This document shows positions 1-10,660 of a stretch of DNA of 64,000 bases, piece by piece. Source of the stretch: Channa striata (lineage: Eukaryota > Chordata > Actinopteri > Anabantiformes > Channidae). Location of the stretch: positions 20,718,040-20,782,039 of the forward strand of contig CM065170.1 of NCBI GenBank assembly GCA_033026295.1, read 5' to 3'. Each line of letters opens with the position of its first letter. Position 1 is the first letter of the stretch. The notes below the pieces were generated by a model. It was not told the origin of the DNA. It did not search any database and saw only the letters and a program-made list of their open reading frames with translations. The position numbers were made by a program, and so were the translations under genes.

Positions 1-1802
1 TGTGACTAATTCTGTCCCCTAGTCAAAACAGGGCGGATGGTATTGAAGGCACTGGAGAAAACACAAAACATAACCCTTGGTTTGTTTAAGTAGGGGTAGG
101 TGAGCTGAATTAGGTGAATGATCCACTCTAGCAGTTAGAGACTTTCTTCTTGTTGTTGCAAAAAAAGGATTTTCGTCCTAAACAAAATTTACCTGCATCC
201 AACTGTAAGCGTAGACAGACTGGGTGTAACATGACATGAACGCTCAACATGTTTTACTGACCAGTATCGGACATTACAGCTGAAGGGGCTTTACCTGAAC
301 ATGTTTTATAAATTATTTTAACTGCATATCTCTCTGCGTGCCATGTAGTTCGCAATGTTATTTCCTTCACATTCATGACATCTGCAGAGACAGAGACACA
401 CAGTTTATACACAGTGTGAATTGTCTAAGTAAAAAAAAACACATAGTGAAAAACAACTTATTTAGACTTCTAGTAGGAGGCTTGTTGTGTTAAATTTTAT
501 TTCGAACTTTAGGCAGGCTTTGATTAAAGATTTCTCCTTTCCTTCAGCCTGTCACTTGCACTGTATGTTCTGTATTATATATTATTTAGGCTATATTAGG
601 ATTTTGTTGTACTGTGCTTAAATCAGTCCCTTCAGGAATTTGCAGTGTTGTGATACCAATAATGCATTTAACCAAAGTCATTTGCATTCTGCACTGCTTT
701 GTAATTTATAACATCATATAAATATGGCAATATGCAACGCAATTATTTAATGAAAAGCTGTTGTCCAAGTTTCACAAAGTGTCTTTATGCTCTGCAGAGT
801 GATTCAGAAGCTGGCTCGCTTATTTTGGTCTAAAATGTTTTTCACTGGGCTCAGCTTAAGGGACAGAGCAAAATTACTTGTTAACAATATTACAAACAGA
901 TTTTTTGGCAAACATATGCAGTGAGACCCCGTAGCGCCAGGGGAGACAGGAAACTGCTTGAAGATTCATATTAATGGTTTAGCAGCTAAATCCACTTCTG
1001 AACCACATAATTTGTAGCCACTGAAGGAAACAGTTTAACTTATAAGGAACTAGTTTGATTCTACAGATTTCTTTACATGTCCTGTTGTCTCTCTTTAACA
1101 AATATATTTCATCCTGTTATTGATAATTAAAATACAGCTACCAAGATGACCAAGAGTTACGTACACATATCTAGCTGAATTGCAGGACTGGACAAAAAAG
1201 TGTCTCTCCATGATCCAGTGATAATTTAACCTATTATCAAAATTTTTACAAAATATAAACCCTTCACTCTGTTAAGTGTACATTTTCCAATTAAACCCCT
1301 TCAACTTATTCTAACAACCACTGTGGGGCTGCAGGTTAAATATTATACTTTAGCAATTACAATAATGAGATAAAGTATGGGGGTTTCAATTATGCCCCTC
1401 ATGATTTATTTGTGGTTTAATGATTTAAAAACTGTCACGTTGAAAAACATTAAAGCGTTAACCACTAGCAATTATGAGGCAACGACTGAGCCTGATGATC
1501 AGCCAAACTATTATTTCGCTGCTGTTCTGCCGAATCTGATGCCAGCAATAATTGATATGAGTCCTGTTGACTCTGGCATCCTCAGAGCAGCAATGATTAT
1601 CTGATGCTTGTTTGCTCAGTCACGTTGTGCAACCGCATATTCAATAATTTACTTTTCTGTATCCCCAGGTGAGCGTTGGTTTGCTTGTTAACCACCAGAC
1701 AGAGGGGTACATCTTTTATTTTCTGCTTCTCTCTGTAGTTGCTGCTTTATTTAGTTTGTTTTGTCTTTTGTCTTTAAATCATCATTAAGTCTGTCTGGGC
1801 CA
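1..1802. other. AT-rich DNA, no gene seen
   Basis: No reading frame here has recognisable motifs. The longest, 1377-1604 (+), is 75 codons and has the composition of chance translation. I see no repeat I can name. Confidence 0.5.
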
Positions 1803-1897
1803 CATTCTGCTCAAGGACGCTTCGACATGTGACCAGAGGAGCTGGGTATCAAACCAACAACTGTACAATTGTTGGACGACCGGACGGGGAGGAACGT
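1803..1897 (-). repeat. tRNA-derived SINE fragment
   Basis: On the minus strand this matches the head of the same SINE seen at 19391, 28652, 56083 and 60731. It contains the phrase CTTCGACATGTGACC shared with the 60.7-kb copy, and a degenerate B-box-like stretch (GGTTTGATACC on the minus strand) at about 1846-1856. The 3' half is missing. It abuts a sliver of L2 3' UTR. Confidence 0.5.
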
Positions 1898-1941
1898 GGC
1901 TCAGTGCAGAGTCCCCTAAAGGTCTAAGCCTATAGCAGTAA
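1898..1941 (-). mobile_element. L2 LINE 3' UTR sliver
   Basis: About 44 bases match the minus strand of the L2 3' region also present at about 23928-23965 (CAGTGCAGAGTCCCC, then GTCTAAGCCTATAGCAG). It is truncated on both sides. Confidence 0.55.
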
Positions 1942-2955
1942 CGTGCTGTGATTCAGATGCTAACTCTGGTGGGCCAAGGGGGAACGACATCGATGAGAAA
2001 CTGGAATGCAACTGCCCCCACTCCAAAACCACGCGGCGGCAGCTAGGGCTGCGACGGCGTGGGGCAAATGTCCGCCGGTGCAGGCTGCGGTTCTACCAGT
2101 AGGAATGCAGCAGCAGCAGTAGCTGCTGCGAAGATGGCACCGCAGCACCTGATGGTACTGTCAAACCGGTTTCACAGGCCCCTGTCATCAGTAGAGTCGA
2201 GGCCGACTGTGAGGTTGAAAATGATTCGAAAGCTGAGTGTGAGACAGTATTTCTGGACACGCTGAAAGCTCTTTTGTTGCATGTGCTGTGTGTATTGATA
2301 CGTGATTTGAATGAGTTTTTATGCAACGGGTGCCAGATTTCTCATCCTAGTCATATGCAACACATCTGTTTTTTTGGCCTCCCTGATTTTTTCATGAAAT
2401 CCATTTTGATGAGCTTTAGAAGCGTGTGTTATCAAGCCGTTTTTATGGTGCTGCCTTAAAACTGCTGAAGAAATACAACATTGTGAAGGTTGTAGAAAAC
2501 ATTCTGGAAGACTTAAAACAATCTTGAAATGTACTCAATGTTCTGGGTGAAATACAAGAAAAATCAGTTGGGGATTGTATGTAAAAAATTAAAAATGTCC
2601 AAGTGGCTGTGGACTTTTGGGAGGGAAAGTGTATTGACCGAGTGAGTGATGCTGTATGTAACCAAGCTGTATCTTTTTTTATGTAACCAAGTCTTATTAC
2701 TCCTGCTTAACGATCTATATGTAGTTAGTTAAACATTTTTGTGTAATCTTTTTCTTATTACTCAGTTATTTTTTTACCCCCTGTTTTAATATTTTTTGAA
2801 TGCGTTTAAGTATGTAAGTTCAAATTAAAACGTATTGCTGTACTGATGTAATCAGAATTAAAAAATAATTTACTTTTATGATAAATGAAAAAGAATGTTT
2901 TTCTCATTTGTAATTATACACGCCTTCTCCGGGGGGATAAATATGTAGAAAAGGT
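1942..2955. other. no gene recognised
   Basis: The stretch at 2020-2270 is GC-richer and has overlapping short frames on both strands, but none shows a known motif. From 2480 on the sequence is AT-rich. It may hold further decayed Polinton sequence upstream of the integrase, but nothing can be matched. Confidence 0.4.
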
Positions 2956-3462
2956 ATGATGTTTGACATATGCAATTTGCAGCACAGAAGGTTAGAGATG
3001 GCTCCTAAAATTGAAACTATAATGAAAAAAATTTATTATGATCTGGCTCATCCCGATAGCTTTGGGGGTGTCACGGCTTTACATAAAGCCATAGAGAGGG
3101 AAAGAGGCAAAAAAATAAAGGTCAATCAAATTAAACATTTTTTAGCAAAACAGGACGAATACACTCTACACAAACCTATAATGATACGCTTTCCTCGAAA
3201 CAGAGTGTTTGTGTCTCGGCCTCTGAAACTGTTTCAGGCCGATCTTTGTGACATACAGGCCTTAACGCCTCATAATAATGGGCACAAATTTCTGTTGACG
3301 GGAATCGATGTTTTCTCAAAAAAAGCTCATGTAATACCTATTAAAAATAAATCAGCCAAAGGGGTGACGGAGGCTTTTGCCTCAATTCTGAGTGATAGCG
3401 GTATTCCTCAGTCTATAATAACAGATCTAGGAAAAAACATAACATGCATTTTAGCATTTTAG
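2956..3462 (+). pseudogene. Polinton integrase, 3'-truncated
   Basis: Retroviral-type (RVE/DDE) integrase of a Polinton, which would insert the linear element DNA into the host chromosome. The open frame is 168 codons from ATG 2956; an in-frame ATG at 2998 is an alternative start. Residues about 25-75 form the N-terminal region (IYYDLAHPDSFGGV). The catalytic core starts near residue 90 with FQADLCDI (first Asp, residue 96), and the second Asp is in IITDLGKN (residue 157). The frame then leaves the family and ends, so the third catalytic residue (Glu) and any C-terminal chromodomain are lost. It cannot be active. A Ty3-type integrase is the alternative, but the N-terminal half and the neighbouring capsid and protease genes fit Polinton. 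Confidence 0.8.
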
Positions 3463-3601
3463 CATATCCAGCGACATGAAAACGTGAAAACTTTTTCCAT
3501 CCCCGCCAGTTTGAGAATCTGTACCCAGGAACATTTTTTTGGGCACATTACCCAAGTACATTGTTCTAGGTCTGGTAAACCATTAGGCCTTTACAGGGCG
3601 C

Positions 3602-3979
3602 AGTAATTTAAATCCTTTTAATTTTATACGCTGTGACCTGGGATATCTAACTATATGTCAAGACGGAGGTCAAATACCGGCCAAACCTTTTCAGCCTCAG
3701 ATTGAGAACAACCTGTCAGTGGGAGTATACTATAATCTATTTTCATCTATGGGTCGGCACCTGATAGACCATCCTTTATGTTTTTACAGAAATTATTTCA
3801 CCCAAGGTTATACCCTTTTTACGTTTAATCTTGCCCCTGACGAGGGCAGTTTGACTCTCCACCCTGTCAAGATGGGCACTCTTCGCCTTGAAATGCGCTT
3901 CAGAGTTCCCCTTCCGCAAACCACGACCCTAATTCTTGAAATTGACTCTAAAAGAAACATCCTGGTGGATTACTATTAA
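3602..3979 (+). pseudogene. Polinton capsid-associated protein (F54H12.2-like), C-terminal part
   Basis: C-terminal part of the Polinton protein often labelled 'F54H12.2-like' in animal genomes, thought to be a minor capsid or penton-type structural protein. The frame is open from about 3602. Visible family features are an NPFNF motif near the start, PAKPFQPQIENN, a GRHLIDHPL segment, GYTLFTFNL, and the closing LEIDSKRNILVDYY. A few residues that normally stand between the TTTLI strand and LEID are missing, so there is a small in-frame deletion. The N-terminal two thirds are absent. The stop codon (3977-3979) shares one base with the ATG of the next gene. Confidence 0.65.
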
Positions 3980-4470
3980 TGAGAAAAATGAACAGGCTTC
4001 AGCTGGAAAACATTCTACAGCATTTATTAGGAGATCTGTTTCACGGCCTGTGGGCATCTGACAACTTCCTACGCATACGTTTAAGAAACCGGCGTATTAC
4101 AAATCCCAGCCACTTACCGGGGGAACATTGACTCCCTCTGACCGTTGAGGAGAACGGCGTGGCAACATTTTTTGATTCCTTATGGGTTGACTCCCGAGAG
4201 CTTGCATTACCGTCACACAATTTTACATTTTCTGCAACGAGGGTCTCGTTTCATTGTTGTATTCATCACGATAATACAACATCCTTTTTCTATAGTCTGC
4301 GGAGAGCATTGTATTTTTTATTTGTTTCACAGAGCCCAGGGGCTGTCCTAAAAAATTGTGTTAAATTTGTATGATGATAACTATGTTAAAAATGACCTTA
4401 TTGCGTCAAACTTTGTGATATGTTATAAAAGATCATATGAAGACTGTGTCAACCCCGGCATTTTTCCTTT
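3979..4470 (+). pseudogene. Polinton adenovirus-type cysteine protease
   Basis: Maturation protease of the adenain/Ulp1-like fold, which in related viruses cleaves capsid precursors. The ATG at 3979-3981 overlaps the previous stop (TAATG). The first frame holds the His of the triad (GEH, codon 4126-4128), but the next codon, normally Trp, is TGA at 4129. In the same frame beyond the stop lies FFDSLWVDS, with the acidic residue. A frameshift near 4200 moves the rest to another frame, which has HPFSIVCGEHCIFYLFHRA. The nucleophile Cys before Gly is codon 4298-4300. After a stop at 4349-4351, family-like sequence (NDLIASNFV) resumes in the earlier frame. All three catalytic positions survive, but the reading frame is broken at least three times. 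Confidence 0.78.
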
Positions 4471-6270
4471 AAACATGTTTTCAAGATGTCATAAAGTCGT
4501 TCTGTAGTTTTTTGTTGAAAAAAGCATGCTATTGAATAAATACTCTGAGAAGAAAAATTATGTTTCGATAAATACATTTTATTCATTCATCACACGTTTT
4601 GCTTGTTTTAGTAATTTAAGAAACATTATGCCAAAGGGGTGATAATAATGGAAAACATTTTCTCCTCCTCTTTTTATTAAAACTCTTGCTTCGAGGGCTG
4701 ATCCATTCAGGCAGTGGTGACTTTAAAGGTTTTTTAAGCCTATGCAAAGATACGTTATCTTCAACGTCACCATCAGGATCAGAGTTCAATCTCTGAGCAG
4801 CTCTATTTTTGTAGTTTTCAGCAGCAGCAGCAGCCCCCCATCTTTAAAAGTCTGCATCAGAATGCGTACCTGTTTATTAGGCACGGTATGTTTAAAATGG
4901 GTTTCTCGGAGGACGCATAAGCAGAGTCATCTTTTGGCAAATTTAGAGTAATTTAGAGTTTATGTAGAGGTAAAAAACGTTGCAAAAGAATTGTGTACAT
5001 TTAAATGTTTTCATTTACGTTATCCTAATCTTATTAGTTAGAGAGCTGTACAGCTCTCACACTTTAGTTATCCTTTTCTTTATTATTATAGTAAATTTTT
5101 AGGCGCGTAACTATTCCCGCACCGTTTGTCGTAGAAACTCGCTTCCATTTCCTGTTCGTAGGATGCACGCTATTACTGTTCTCTTTTGTACCTTTTATAT
5201 TTTTTATTACACTTCATTTTTTATGGCCTATTTTTCCCCCATGTTAATGGATGGGAAAAACTTGAAACTTCCCTACCCTTCCTTCCGACCTGCCACTTTT
5301 GATTAGCCTCCAGTTTCGTCATACTTTGGCATAGAAACGTCATTAAAACTTTAAACGAGACCCTTGAAACTTTTTGCCTGCGGATCGGTGTTTTCATAAC
5401 TTTTATACTTTTTGATTGACGGCAGTTTTAGTTTTAGGTACTTTTTGGTGATTTGTCATCTTCTCCATTGTATTGCGTCTGCTAGAGTGGGTGACATCAC
5501 ACGCACTCTAGATTCTGAGATTCAGCTTTTATGACATTTTTTGCTTCATTTTCTGCTTTTCTTCAGTCAAGATTCATCTTTACTCAATAAATTATACATC
5601 AAACAGTAGGTATTTTTGTCTTCTCTCAGGAAATGTAACTCTCACAGAGACAGGTCTTATGGTTCTTTCTCCACGTGGCCAGAAGTGGAGAGAGTGCCCT
5701 GTCAAACTCACATTGGAGCCCATTATGACGAAGCTCCAGAAAAGTCTCCTCCTCCCGTTTTAAAATCACCGCCACGCCTTCATTTTATTGAGTATCTTCA
5801 TATAAATTACATCAGGGTGTGCGGCGAAGCCTTCTTTTTCACTTATTGCTAATTTTGCGAGGCTAACTCTTAGCTTTTCCTGTTAGCACGTGAATGACTA
5901 AGCAGATTTGAAACTGTCATTATCATGTTAACAGACACAGCTGCTTCTGGTCATGTGATCAGCCTCAAAGCTGCATCCAATTAAATGACACTTCTTATTA
6001 CTAATACACAGAGGAGATGCACGAACACACACACACACACACACACACAGACAGACACACACACAGCAAACAAACTTTGAAAATAAAAGTCTTTCTGATA
6101 TTTAATTAAAATATTTAGCATCTATATGCTAAAATAGGTTTGTGTTGAACTCTACCTACATTTGAGACACACACACAGACCAGACATTCACTTTCAGTAT
6201 AAAACCAATTTTCATGCTTTTTCACATTTTAAGCATCTAAATGCTGAAAAGAGTTAACGGTAAAGTCGGA
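4471..6270. other. Polinton interior without clear genes
   Basis: About 1.8 kb between the + and - Polinton gene blocks. On the minus strand, about 4820-4600, there is an open stretch rich in Lys, Arg and Pro that would converge on the protease gene. It may be the end of another Polinton gene, but I cannot name it. A 78-codon frame at 5616-5852 (+) shows no family. A CA microsatellite lies at 6024. DNA polymerase B and major capsid genes are not seen. Confidence 0.4.
6024..6066. repeat. (CA)n microsatellite
   Basis: A run of about 20 CA units with two CAGA interruptions. Confidence 0.95.
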
Positions 6271-6423
6271 CTAAGGTGGATTCTTCTGATCCAAAACTTG
6301 CCTCATCTTCTCACCCAACTCAGCCGAGGCTCTCCCCCTTATATCATCATTACCATTGTCATGCATGTGGTTTAGTTGCTCCTGAGATACTAAATACATT
6401 TTCTTGAATATAGAGTGACTCAT
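6271..6423 (-). CDS. small Polinton protein of unknown function, 50 aa
   Basis: An uninterrupted 50-codon frame starting MSHSIFKKMYLVSQEQL. Its ATG overlaps the stop of the core-like gene upstream (ATGA, minus strand). The block FKKMYLVSQEQLN followed by an acidic stretch and a short amphipathic segment (ELGEKMRQVLDQKN) resembles a small protein found in the same place, after the core protein, in fish Polintons. Its function is not known to me. Relatives I recall are longer, so the C-terminus is probably truncated. It lacks its own Shine-type or promoter signal and would have been translated from a multi-gene transcript. Confidence 0.55.
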   Translation of the reverse strand: MSHSIFKKMYLVSQEQLNHMHDNGNDDIRGRASAELGEKMRQVLDQKNPP

Positions 6424-6794
6424 CTTCTGGGGATCAAGCTGGCCACGACCTGAGCTAATATTGGCAGGGCCGCTGTGAGTAGAGGAAGCAGAAAACCACC
6501 TTTCTGTGTAATTAATCTCTTTGTGACCAACTATCTCTTTTTATCAGCTAGGCTTCTGAGACTTTTCTTTTGTCTCTTTAATTTACTATATTGTTCGGTT
6601 GAAAGAGCAATGTTGCCTTTGAGAAGATTAAACGCCAATTCACAAATAGTTTTTATGAGATTGGGTGAACAGGCAGATAGAATGGCTTTGCGTTGACACG
6701 GATTGCTGGACACTAACACTTTTAAGAGGGGCAGGTTCCTTTTTAAACGCTCAGACATTTTTTTAGATTTTTTTAGCGGGGCAGATCCACGCAT
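6420..6794 (-). pseudogene. Polinton core-like small basic protein
   Basis: A 124-residue frame with one internal stop (TAG at codon 88). The N-terminal part is very basic and helical (MSERLKRNLPLLKVL, then a conserved Cys/Lys/Ala segment, LLKGNIALS, and a Lys/Arg-rich LADKKR). After the stop the same frame goes on with ITQKGGFLLPLLTAALPIL, a Gly-Gly site followed by a hydrophobic tail, as in adenoviral pX/core-type proteins. In adenoviruses the Gly-Gly context is a protease cleavage site, which fits the protease gene in this element (inference). It starts inside the 3' end of the ATPase gene (22-base overlap) and ends overlapping the next ATG. Confidence 0.68.
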
Positions 6795-7438
6795 GTGCGT
6801 TCGTGATGCAGCAGACCCGTTCTTATTCTGAAACGTTCTGGACAGTCGGGAGTCAGATCAGTCATTAAATATCTGTGCGGCGCTTTTGTTGCATCCTCAT
6901 AACGTCCCATAAAATAGGCTTTTTGTCCGGGGAACATTTGTTAAGCCAGTATAGAGATTTGAAGTTTGTCGCGAGGATTTTTAAAGAGGACAAGATGCGT
7001 ACTGTTCAGACTCGGAGTTCAGCTGTATTTACCTTTTTGAAATATATTTTGAGTCAAAAACATGACAGACATGTTTCTGTGGTGTCTATACTGCGTAAAT
7101 ATTTTAGGAACCTCTGGGTTTTCCAAAGCTTCAAAAATAACATCGTCCAAAATAATAAGATGATTTAAACCTCAGGGGAACAGCCTTGCATCATTAAAAG
7201 AAGCAGGTAATCATTCCAGAAAAGTTATTTCTTTATTAGCTTTTGGCAAATCAGCATACATGGGTTGAAAAGAAGTATAAATCCATACAATATTTTCAGG
7301 TACGACATTGGTCATATATTTACAGTTGTTTACAAAACTTTTCACAAAAAAGGTTTTTCCAGAACCACTGGGTCCTACAATTAAACATGACAAGGGCATT
7401 TTTAAACTCGATACAAAATCAACCTTCCATCAGAGCCA
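6773..7438 (-). pseudogene. Polinton packaging ATPase (A32/FtsK type)
   Basis: ATPase that would drive DNA into the capsid. Near the start is a perfect Walker A motif, GPSGSGKT (about 7350-7376), after LKMPLSCLIV. The frame stops at 7211 (TGA) and again shortly after. Past a frameshift near 7160 the Walker B region is clear (LIILDDVIFEAL), then a sensor-like segment (MSVMFLTQNIF), an in-frame TGA, LVLFKNPRDK, an in-frame TAA and QMFPGQKAYFMGRYEDAT. The C-terminus ends at a TAA (6773-6775). At least four breaks make it non-functional, yet the overall length (about 200 codons from Walker A) is normal for the family. Confidence 0.82.
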
Positions 7439-7564
7439 TGACATTACCCTAACCGGTAGACGACAAATGTAATGCTTTTGTGTGCTTTGTTTAATAGGTT
7501 TTCTTTTTTTTCATTTCAGGTTTTACATGAAACTCTGATTGGAGTCTAGGTGTTATTTTCTTCT

Positions 7565-8011
7565 AGACTAGGCTCAAAACTTTCCTCTTCGATAAAGCTT
7601 ATAGTTGGTTATAGTCATGCTGCTATAGGCTTGGACTGCTGGGGGACTCTGCACTGAGCCACTTTCCTTATCTCTTCATTGTCCCGTAGTCGTCCTTCTC
7701 CCTCTCTGTCTCCCTCTCTCTGTCCCTGTCTTCAGGTGTCCCCGGATTTGTCCTCCAGTGCGCAGCTACTGGTCTTACTAACCCGCCCAATGTTTTGTTG
7801 TTGCTTTCGTTGCTCTGTTCTTTTCTCCCTTCACTTTCCACTCAGGCCAACTGGTCAAGGCAGATGGCCGCCCACCCTGAGCCTGGTTCTGCTGCTCAAG
7901 GGGGATTTGTTGGGTTTTCTCTAAATGTTTGTATAGTCCTGACTTTATTATGTAAAGTGCCTTGATATGACCTTGTTGTAAATTGGCGCTACATAAATAA
8001 AGTTGAATTGA
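7565..8011 (+). mobile_element. L2 LINE 3' end (5'-truncated copy)
   Basis: Begins in the last codons of L2 ORF2 (CTCAAAACTTTCCTCTTCGA) and runs through the 3' UTR to the terminal block TAAATAAAGTTGAATTGAAA. It closely matches the 3' ends at 36217-36946 and 54100-54685. A short stretch between 'GGTTCTGCTG' and 'CTCAAGGGGG' is deleted relative to those copies. Its 5' truncation is typical of LINE insertion. Confidence 0.85.
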
Positions 8012-8990
8012 AAAAATTCATGCCATAAGTACAGAAAATAAGTCTTCACAAACATTTAAACACTGATGCATGTTTGCCTTAAGAATTCTTTCAAAGGAGA
8101 GGGTTGATACAGTAAGTGCTCATAACCGGATCTGCCTGAGGCTCACACAATTAAATTCACTTTGATGCAGTGGCAGCCTTTGGCAACAATTTGGCCTGAA
8201 TAACAGATAAGAGCTCATGGATCAACTAGAAATTCTAAACAAAACAGCTACTAATATTGAAATTAAAAAAGAAATTACTTTTACTTTCTCTTGCAATAGT
8301 GTCTCCTGCTGTTTTTCACCTTCTCCACTTCATTTCTTCCGTTCACCTGTAATAGAAAACTATTACAAAAAAAGAGAAATAATTTACACACTTTCTTGTC
8401 GGTGCTAATAAAACACTAGGCTCTTCGCTATACCTTAAAGTGGATCTGTGTTCCCTCTCACCTGCATTTTAACCTTCTCACGCAAAAAAGACTTTGTTCT
8501 ACCCTGTTTATACTTTATTGTTTGTTATTCATTGTTGCTTCCTTGTACAGCAACCTTGAGTGACCTGAGAGGCACTTTTGAATAAAAGGCATTATTATTT
8601 TGATTATTATTATTATTAAACATTGTGAACATAGAAAGTTCCAGGAAACACATTTAAAACAATAAGATGTTCTGTCCTTAGACCAGTTATCTCAGGCAGC
8701 CAACTGATGCCATGAAATGGCATAGTTGTTTTGTGTTGGTCACAATAACCGCACCACCAGCTCCTGACAAAAGTGGTTTCCGGTTCTAGAGCAATCTCCC
8801 TATCTTAAATTAAGAGCATATTTCTCAATTTAAGAGCATACTTCAAAGGTTTTTATATAGAGATTTTTTTGCTTGCTTGATTTGTTCTGCTTACTGTCAT
8901 ACTTTTCTTACAATCCAGACTGCCTATATGCTTTACAGATTTGCTGTTGTAGCAATCTAATGCGACTTGGGTAATTTGATATTAATGCAA
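8012..8990. other. no gene; possible LINE tail near 8480-8625
   Basis: A stretch ending in GAATAAAAGGCATTATTATT followed by (ATT)n at 8580-8625 looks like the 3' terminus of another non-LTR retrotransposon. Nothing else is recognised. The short frame at 8908-9135 (-) has no motif. Confidence 0.4.
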
Positions 8991-10660
8991 AAGCCTTAAT
9001 TTCCTCGAAATGGGTCACCAGTTCTTTTAAGCTGAACCAAGCTATGATAAAAATACTACCTGAACCGCAGATGGTCCACAGTAACAATAGAATTAAGTAA
9101 ACAATAGAATTTGACCCAAGATCAGTCTTTGTCATGAGTTTAGCAATTCAGTGACTTTGTCTGTTTCTCTGAAGAAAGACGAACATAGAACTAGCTCTTT
9201 TCAATTATTTATTAATCTACAACTACAGAAAATATAGATAAGTGTGAGTATGCATATGTATATATGGAATAAATGGAATAAATAAATAGACAACAAAACA
9301 TGAAATAACCAATTCTAAGTAAATAGATAAATGAACCAGGTATGCAAGTGTGTGTGATGAATTTTGTCTAGAGGAAAGGAGTCTGCTCACTACTTACCTC
9401 TAAGTAACGGAAATTATATTTTAGAAACTCTAGAAAGAAACTTCATAAAGGCTCGATTGGTTTATCGGCTGTACAGACACCAGACTTTCCATGAAATAAA
9501 GAGAGATATTTGTGTCTTGCCTGGGAGCTGCTGCAGGTTGTTCTGCCAAGTTAGGGTTCAATCGGTACCTGTTCTTTTGTAGAGCAGGACGGACCGTCTC
9601 AGTTCTGTTAACAGGGGAGGATCCGCTGTGGCTGCAAAGATTTCTCCGGCCCACAGGAACGTTCACCTGGTCAGATGGCAAGCTCAAGTAATGTGGTTTG
9701 GTTCTGCTGGTGGTTATTGAGGTGCTGGTTGTCCGGTCCGAACAGGGCTGTGTGGAGCCGAAATTTTGAATTTAAATAATTCAACAAAAATGGTTGATAA
9801 AAATATGGCTATTGAATAGAAATCTCGGGCTCAGTCTGGACTAATTTTGAAGGATTTTCTAATTACAACAAAAATCAAAATTTTGCTTGGAGTGCCAAAT
9901 AGCCAAAAATAACTTACAAAGACAAAAATAGTCAGGAAAGACGTGCGCGCTTTAAAAATAGTTTTAAAAGGTACAGACGAGAGAATTAACGACAAAAAGT
10001 AGTTTTAAACAACTTCAGCTAAGTTATATTAGCTGAGGCACATTTCTTCTTCAGGATGGAATTCTGAAGATGTTTAAAAGCTCGAAGTGGAAGTGAGCTG
10101 GAATTCCGCAGGAACTCTGTGGAAACTATAATAAAGGAATTTTATTTTATATCATGGGGTGTTGCCAAGATTATGAGGTGTTGCTGCTAAATTCAATTCA
10201 AATTCACCCCGGGGGCAGAGCTAGTCCCTCCTCTAGAATAGAATAGAACTTTATTAACATACATGTGAGAGTTCTGATTAGATGAATAGATGGAATCCAA
10301 TGATTATTACATGGAAAATTAGCTTTGTCTAATACCTATTAATACACAGTAAGAACACACAACAACAATTATGAATTCAGTCATTCATTATCTGGACATC
10401 GTAGCGAATTAATATACAAATGATCACTTTTACGTGCCTAGGCGGGTGTATACAAGGCATATGTAATATGTAACATGTATGTGTAATATACAGAATTGAC
10501 AGAAGGATATAACATCATGTTTTGTTTTCACACAACAAATTAATGCCGTTTAATTTCTTTCTATAGACAAGTACCTTCTGGAATGCACTTATAATTTCCA
10601 CCCAAGTATGGCAATGTTTGCCGTGCTACTCTCTCTCATCATTCTGAATTAAAACTTTTT
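8991..10660. repeat. dispersed repeat, copy A (unidentified)
   Basis: Aligns by eye with 42222-43312 in the same orientation. Shared blocks include TTAATTTCCTCGAA near the left end, GTAACGGAAATTATATTTTA, GGAATCCAATGATTATTACA and CATTCTGAATTAAAAC at the right end. Copy A has a different, longer middle (about 9505-10245) than copy B. There is no credible coding frame. I cannot tell whether it is an LTR, a DNA transposon or part of a larger element. Confidence 0.65.
10233..10258 (-). repeat. CR1/Rex1-type LINE tail scrap
   Basis: On the minus strand it reads AATAAAGTTCTATTCTATTC, the 3' terminus style of fish CR1/Rex1-type LINEs with a 5-bp tail repeat. No LINE body is attached that I can see. 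Confidence 0.4.

Larger units (their letters stand above)
2900..7450. mobile_element. Polinton/Maverick remnant, internally deleted
   Basis: Six adjacent frames belong to the Polinton (Maverick, adintovirus-like) gene set: integrase, a capsid-associated protein, an adenoviral-type protease, an A32/FtsK-type packaging ATPase, a small basic core-like protein and a 50-codon companion. The first three are on +, the others on -. Full Polintons are usually 15-20 kb and carry a protein-primed DNA polymerase B and a major capsid protein. I see neither here, and no terminal inverted repeats, so this is a deletion relic with uncertain outer limits. Every gene but the smallest has stops or frameshifts. 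Gene junctions still overlap by 1 to 22 bases, which supports descent from one compact element. Confidence 0.82.

Noticed and set aside
1377..1604. 75-codon frame near the left end
   Set aside because: No motif, no context, length expected by chance.
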